Part shown: positions 59,893-64,000 of the stretch, piece after piece
Layout of the letters: every line of letters begins with the position of its first letter
Position numbering within the stretch: the first letter of the stretch is position 1
NCBI GenBank assembly: GCA_001429555.1
Contig: LMSR01000003.1
Location: 1-64,000 of the forward strand
Length of the DNA: 64,000 nucleotides
Direction: 5' to 3'
Source of the DNA: Nocardioides sp. Soil797
GTDB lineage: Bacteria > Actinomycetota > Actinomycetes > Propionibacteriales > Nocardioidaceae
Made by a program: the position numbers and the translations under genes
The notes under the pieces: generated by a model
What the model saw: only the letters and a program-made list of their open reading frames with translations
Database searches by the model: none
What the model was told of the DNA's origin: nothing

Positions 59893-61461
59893 ATGGCCGC
59901 CACCAAGCTCAGCTACGCAGACCTGCTCCAGACAAACAACATCATGCGGTGTCAGGGGGAGGAGACTCTCTTCCTCGGCATCACCCGCACCGTGCAGGAG
60001 TCGAAGTTCTTCCCCGTCTCCGCCTACGTGATGCTCGGGTACCTCAACGCCTTCTACCGCTACCCGGCGCTGCTGCGGAAGGTCGAGGCGGCGATGCCGC
60101 CCGAGGAGATCGCCGACCGCATCCGAAACACCAACTCCAAGCTCAAGTCGATGGGCACCAACTGGTGCATGCCGAACTTCTACCTGCTCGGACGCGAAAT
60201 GCTCATCAACATGGGCGTCATCCGTCCCCAGGACGCGGCCGAGGACGTCGCCTACGTCTTGGACTTCTGGCGCCGCTACCAGCTGGCCTGGCGCCGCGAC
60301 GACGGCCACCTGACCAACCTCGAGGGTGGACACCGCTCGCAGGTGCTGCCTGAGCGGCAGGTGCAGGTCATGCACGCGGACATGTTCGACTGCGCCGAGG
60401 GTGACGAGCTGCACGAGGCAGCCATCAACTTCACCGCCGCCATCAGCCAGTACGCCGTCCTGATTGCATGCGAGAGCCGTGTCTGCATGACCAACCACGG
60501 GCCGTACAACCTCGGCGAGGACCGGGAGCTCCTCGTCCGCGAGTTCTTCGACCTCGGCCAGGGCGACCTGCCGTGGCTCGACGACATAGCCGACGAGCTC
60601 CCGTTCAGCCGCCTCACCCTGGCCACGGGGGTAAAGGACACCCACTTCTACATCGTCGACGATTGGGGCAGCTACGAGGCCAAGCCCGAGTACAAGGCTG
60701 AGAACCTGGTCACGGTCGGGCTCTACACCTCCGACGACCTCTCCGAGACCCACATTCCCGTCGGCATGGGATCGCGCGAGGAGCTGACGCAGACCCTCAA
60801 CGACTACGCGCAGAAGCTCAAGGACGTCACCACCAAGCTGTGGGAGCGTCTGGCGGGCTACCAGCGCGAGCAGCTGATGGACGCCGGCGCGTTCACCTAC
60901 TTCGCCATCATCCGGGACTTCGCCCACGTCGCCGGCGTGTACGACCAGGAGGACTGGTTCACAATCGACGAACGAGCCGACCGGTTCCGCGTCCTGCTCA
61001 ACGACGAGTACGGCAACGAGATCCTCGGTGCTCTGTTCGTGCCGCTCTCGCTCAACAGCCACCAGCAGAACGAGTACCAGATGATGCGGCACTCGGGAAT
61101 GCCGAAGCGGACCTACTCGCCCATCCCGTACACCGTCCTGCAGGCCGAGGACGACGACTACGTGGCGTCCGTGGGACCGGACCTGAGCCCCGGGGTGACC
61201 TATCTGCCCGAGAAGGTCGACCGCTACTGGACCACCCGCGGGACCATGACGGCCGACGAGCTCAACCAAGCCACGCGTGACTTCACGCCGCGCTTGGCCG
61301 GCGAGGACCTGCGCTACCTCGACGACGCGTGGGTGAAGTACAACTTCGACACCCCGCTGGCAGCCTCGCTCTACGAGATCGATCAGGAGCAGTCCCGGGT
61401 GCTGGCCGGTAAGGGCGCCGGGCTGCGTCGCGACGACGTCGAGCGTCTCCGGTCCGAGTGA
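59893..61461 (+). CDS. Unrecognised protein of the PPDK-like operon
   Basis: 522 aa, soluble, no signal peptide or membrane helix, rich in aromatic and acidic residues (for example WCMPNFYLLGREMLINMG, FYIVDDWGSYEAKPEYK). I recognise no domain. Between two phosphotransfer proteins, it may be the catalytic or substrate-binding subunit. ATG 59893 is preferred over a GTG six codons earlier because AAGGAG lies just before it. Confidence 0.7.
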   Translation: MAATKLSYADLLQTNNIMRCQGEETLFLGITRTVQESKFFPVSAYVMLGYLNAFYRYPALLRKVEAAMPPEEIADRIRNTNSKLKSMGTNWCMPNFYLLGREMLINMGVIRPQDAAEDVAYVLDFWRRYQLAWRRDDGHLTNLEGGHRSQVLPERQVQVMHADMFDCAEGDELHEAAINFTAAISQYAVLIACESRVCMTNHGPYNLGEDRELLVREFFDLGQGDLPWLDDIADELPFSRLTLATGVKDTHFYIVDDWGSYEAKPEYKAENLVTVGLYTSDDLSETHIPVGMGSREELTQTLNDYAQKLKDVTTKLWERLAGYQREQLMDAGAFTYFAIIRDFAHVAGVYDQEDWFTIDERADRFRVLLNDEYGNEILGALFVPLSLNSHQQNEYQMMRHSGMPKRTYSPIPYTVLQAEDDDYVASVGPDLSPGVTYLPEKVDRYWTTRGTMTADELNQATRDFTPRLAGEDLRYLDDAWVKYNFDTPLAASLYEIDQEQSRVLAGKGAGLRRDDVERLRSE

Positions 61462-61505
61462 CCGCACCTGGCTGACACCGACATTTCGCACATGGAGGAG
61501 AACAG

Positions 61506-62114
61506 ATGAGAGCGGACGAGCACCTGGTGCTGCACGGGCTCGCGGTCAAGAGGCACGCCACCGCGGAGGAGGTCGCCGACGCGATCGGCGATGACCCCAC
61601 GAGGGTCGAGGAGGTCCTCGCTGCCAATGTCACCACCGGCCGCGTGGCCGACCTCAACGGCAAGTACACCCTACTGCCCGGAGGCCGGATGATCGTCAAG
61701 GGCGAATACTCCCGCCACTACGCCGACGTTCGCAGCAGCGAACCGTTCCTCGCGGCATACGAACGGTTCGAGCGAGTCAACGAGGAGGTCAAGGCACTCA
61801 TCACCAGCTGGCAGGTGCGCGAGCTGCCGTCCGGGGAGGCTGTCACCAACGATCACTCGGACGCGGACTACGACGAGAAGGTGATCGACCGGCTGGGCGC
61901 GCTCCACGAGCGCTTCGAGCCGACGTTGCAGGAGATGTGCACGGTCGTGCCGCGGCTGCAGCGGTACGCCGGCAAGCTCGACGCCGCGCTCGACAAGGCC
62001 GAGCAGGGCGATCGGCAGTGGGTCAGCGACGTCAACCTCCCCAGCTTCCACACCGTGTGGTTCGAGATGCACGAGGACCTGCTCTGCATGCTGGGCAAGG
62101 TGCGCGTTGAGTAG
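61506..62114 (+). CDS. Winged-helix-like plus helical protein of the PPDK-like operon
   Basis: 202 aa. The first 60 residues look like a small winged helix (LVLHGLAVKRHATAEEVADA), the rest is a helical bundle ending VWFEMHEDLLCMLGK. I do not recognise the family; it may be a regulatory or docking subunit of the phosphotransferase. GGAGGAG precedes the ATG and the stop overlaps the next gene by 8 nt. Confidence 0.65.
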   Translation: MRADEHLVLHGLAVKRHATAEEVADAIGDDPTRVEEVLAANVTTGRVADLNGKYTLLPGGRMIVKGEYSRHYADVRSSEPFLAAYERFERVNEEVKALITSWQVRELPSGEAVTNDHSDADYDEKVIDRLGALHERFEPTLQEMCTVVPRLQRYAGKLDAALDKAEQGDRQWVSDVNLPSFHTVWFEMHEDLLCMLGKVRVE

Positions 62115-63936
62115 CGCCGCCGTCCCGACCAGGGCCTACACGCACCGGCTCTCGGGCTCCACCGACCTTCCCGACCGCAACCTGGTCGGCGGCAAGGCAT
62201 GGTCCTTGGCGCGGATGACGTCCCTTGGCCTGCGGGTCCCGCCAGCGTTCGTGGTCACCACCGAGGGGTTCCGTCACTTCCACGAGGCCGGCGAGCTCAC
62301 CGAACGGCTGCGGGCACAGGTGCTCGACGGCCTTGCGGACCTCGAGCGGTCAACAGGACGCCAATTCGGTGTCGGTCCTGCGCCGCTGCTGCTCTCGGTG
62401 CGCTCGGGGGCAGCCATCTCGATGCCCGGAATGATGGACACCGTCCTGAACCTCGGCATGACCGACGAGGTGGAAGCGGCACTGGCGAACGAGAGCGGGG
62501 ACGCCGCGTTCGCCCACGACACCCACCACCGATTCCTGGAGCTCTTCAACGACGTCGTCCTGGGCCTGGACCCGCACGACCACCGCGCGGACTCCCCGGC
62601 TGCGGTTCGTGCCAGCGTCTCGACCGCACGGCCCGACGTCGCGTGGGATCCGCTGGGGCAACTGATGGCCTCGATCGAGGCCGTGTTCAAGTCCTGGAAC
62701 TCGCGACGTGCACGCCGCTACCGCGCCCACCAGGGGATTTCGGACGACCTCGGGACCGCAGTGACCGTCCAGGCCATGGTGTTCGGCAACCTCGGAGAAG
62801 ACTCCGGCACCGGTGTGCTGTTCTCACGCAACCCCCTGGACGGCTCCAAGCAGGTCTACGGCGAGTACCTGCGCCGAGCACAGGGCGAGGACGTCGTCTC
62901 GGGTCGCGTGACACCGCAGCCACTCAGCGAACTAGCCGACCAGAGCCCGACGCTGCACAGCGAGCTGTTGGCCGCGGCCCAGACGCTGGAGCAGGCCAAC
63001 CGCGAAGTCCAGGACGTCGAATTCACCGTCCAGAGCGGGCAGCTCTACCTGCTCCAGTCGCGCACCGCGAAGCTCGCACCCGAGGCCGCCCTGCGATCGA
63101 CCATCGACCTGGTCGAGGAAGGCGTGCTCTCCGTCGACGCCGCGGTACGCCGGCTCACCCCCTCACAAGCGAGGTCCCTGGTCGCGCCCCGACTGGCGAC
63201 GACGAGCCAGAGCAACCCGCCCGTGGCCAGCGGCGAGAGCGCGTGCGCCGGCGTGGGCATCGGAAGGGTCGTCGACGACCCCGACCAAGCCATCTCCCTC
63301 GCCGCCGAGGGCATCGCCGTCATCCTGGCTCGCCCGACGACCAGCCCGGAAGACCTTGGAGGCATGCTCGCTGCGCGAGCAGTCGTCACCGACGAAGGCG
63401 GGAGCACGTCCCACGCCGCAGTCGTCAGTCGCGCCCTCGGCCTCCCGTGCGTGGTGGGCTGCGGAGCGGGGAGCCTCAACCCACACGTCGGTAGCATCGT
63501 CACCGTCGACGGCGCGACCGGCACCGTGTACGCCGGCGAGCTGCCGGTCCTCGTCCCTCGCGAAGACGACTCCGACGACCTCCGCACGGTGATCGCCTGG
63601 GCCCGCACCCTCTCACCCATCTCCATCACGGCGACCGCCGAAGGGCTCGACGCCGACGACGTGGTCGACCTCACGGACATCCCCGGAGGCATCGACCCCG
63701 AACAGGTCGCCGCGACCATCGCTGGACTTCCACCCACTCAGGCCATCAGCGGCGGCGCGGCCGGATCGCCCGAAGCAGTCACCGCCGCCATTGACGCAGG
63801 CGTCTCCCGGATCGTCACCGACCCGGTCCTGCCAGCCCTCCTGGCCGCCGTCCACCACACCGCGCCGGGCCAGCCCGATGCGACAGCACCGACATCCGCC
63901 GACTCACCCACAGACACGAAGGGTCAACCACGATGA
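62107..63936 (+). CDS. PPDK-like enzyme lacking the PEP/pyruvate barrel
   Basis: 609 aa. N-terminal ATP-grasp region of pyruvate phosphate dikinase type: VGGKAWSLARMTSLGLRVPP, SMPGMMDTVLNLG, and GTAVTVQAMVFGN with GEDSGTGVLFSRNP. A swivel domain follows with the phosphohistidine in EGGSTSHAAVVSR (about 430-440). Full PPDKs are about 870-900 aa and end in a PEP/pyruvate TIM barrel, which is absent; the last 110 residues are unlike it. It would be phosphorylated by ATP and pass phosphate to another acceptor. TTG start coupled to the preceding gene; a later start is possible. Confidence 0.8.
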   Translation: MSSAAVPTRAYTHRLSGSTDLPDRNLVGGKAWSLARMTSLGLRVPPAFVVTTEGFRHFHEAGELTERLRAQVLDGLADLERSTGRQFGVGPAPLLLSVRSGAAISMPGMMDTVLNLGMTDEVEAALANESGDAAFAHDTHHRFLELFNDVVLGLDPHDHRADSPAAVRASVSTARPDVAWDPLGQLMASIEAVFKSWNSRRARRYRAHQGISDDLGTAVTVQAMVFGNLGEDSGTGVLFSRNPLDGSKQVYGEYLRRAQGEDVVSGRVTPQPLSELADQSPTLHSELLAAAQTLEQANREVQDVEFTVQSGQLYLLQSRTAKLAPEAALRSTIDLVEEGVLSVDAAVRRLTPSQARSLVAPRLATTSQSNPPVASGESACAGVGIGRVVDDPDQAISLAAEGIAVILARPTTSPEDLGGMLAARAVVTDEGGSTSHAAVVSRALGLPCVVGCGAGSLNPHVGSIVTVDGATGTVYAGELPVLVPREDDSDDLRTVIAWARTLSPISITATAEGLDADDVVDLTDIPGGIDPEQVAATIAGLPPTQAISGGAAGSPEAVTAAIDAGVSRIVTDPVLPALLAAVHHTAPGQPDATAPTSADSPTDTKGQPR

Positions 63937-64000
63937 AGCCGACCATGGACGACGTCCAGGTGGTCCTCGCCCGTTTCGACGAGTCCGACTGGGACGAGCT
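63933..64000 (+). CDS. Start of a further gene, cut by the window end
   Basis: ATG 63933 overlaps the PPDK-like stop (ATGA) and reads MKPTMDDVQVVLARFDESDW to the window edge. It belongs to the same operon. Too little is visible to classify. Confidence 0.5.
   Translation, partial: MKPTMDDVQVVLARFDESDWDE

Noticed and set aside
1-64000. CRISPR arrays, tRNA or rRNA genes and integrase-linked attachment sites
   Set aside because: No regularly spaced repeats, no tRNA-like cloverleaf and no tyrosine or serine recombinase were found.

Overview
The window is very GC-rich, densely packed DNA from an actinobacterium, probably a Nocardioides-like member of the Propionibacteriales (an inference from base composition, a SCO6880-type conjugation locus and F420-type oxidoreductases; the species cannot be read from the sequence). 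Most of it is a conjugative element (ICE or large plasmid) carrying a nested transposon and a restriction system. The last ~8 kb is a metabolic operon. No integrase, replication initiator, transposase, prepilin peptidase, tRNA, rRNA or CRISPR array was found, so the ends and type of the element remain unknown.

Layout. 368-12031 (+): a Tad/Flp-type pilus operon (SAF/CpaB-like, CpaE-like, TadA ATPase, TadB, TadC, four small prepilin-like proteins, a LysM-membrane-BTAD protein, a lipoprotein and a secreted protein) ending at a strong terminator. 12357-18397: a 6041-bp non-autonomous transposon with inverted ends (TGTCGAGATGCA...) and a 5-bp target duplication TTTGG, carrying a TetR regulator and six flavin/F420/NAD(P) redox or membrane genes. 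Without it, the pilus operon and the conjugation genes would lie about 0.5 kb apart. 18585-35094 (+): a sigma-like regulator and a Gram-positive type IV secretion system: ParA-like, small two-TM protein, two bitopic proteins, VirB6-like, SCO6880, VirB4, a five-module secreted nuclease/peptidoglycan hydrolase, a VirD4 pair, and a degenerate M48 peptidase. 35125-41598 (-): a complete type I restriction-modification operon plus an XRE regulator. 41751-47645 (-): a 1964-aa relaxase-helicase-primase. 47646-47958: divergent promoter region and likely oriT. 47959-51376: relaxosome-like and plasmid/phage-type accessory genes.

From 51474 rightwards a second copy of the transposon end, an IS-end remnant and a TniQ gene mark another mobile segment, followed by small unknown genes, a metallophosphoesterase and a broken nuclease gene. 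56924-58915 (-) holds a LysR regulator, an enoyl-CoA hydratase and a truncated BioY. Divergently, 59109 to the window end (+) holds an operon built around a pyruvate-phosphate-dikinase-like enzyme without its PEP/pyruvate barrel, a separate phosphohistidine-swivel protein and two proteins I do not recognise; it may phosphorylate an unknown substrate.

The main integrating observation is a two-box promoter-like motif, TGATCGC-N15/16-CACRTAGG, found five times: before the pilus operon, before the ParA/T4SS genes, before the VirD4 pair, and on both sides of the relaxase/accessory intergenic region. It ties the pilus, secretion channel and relaxase into one probable regulon. The sigma-like protein at 18585 is a natural but unproven candidate for its reader.
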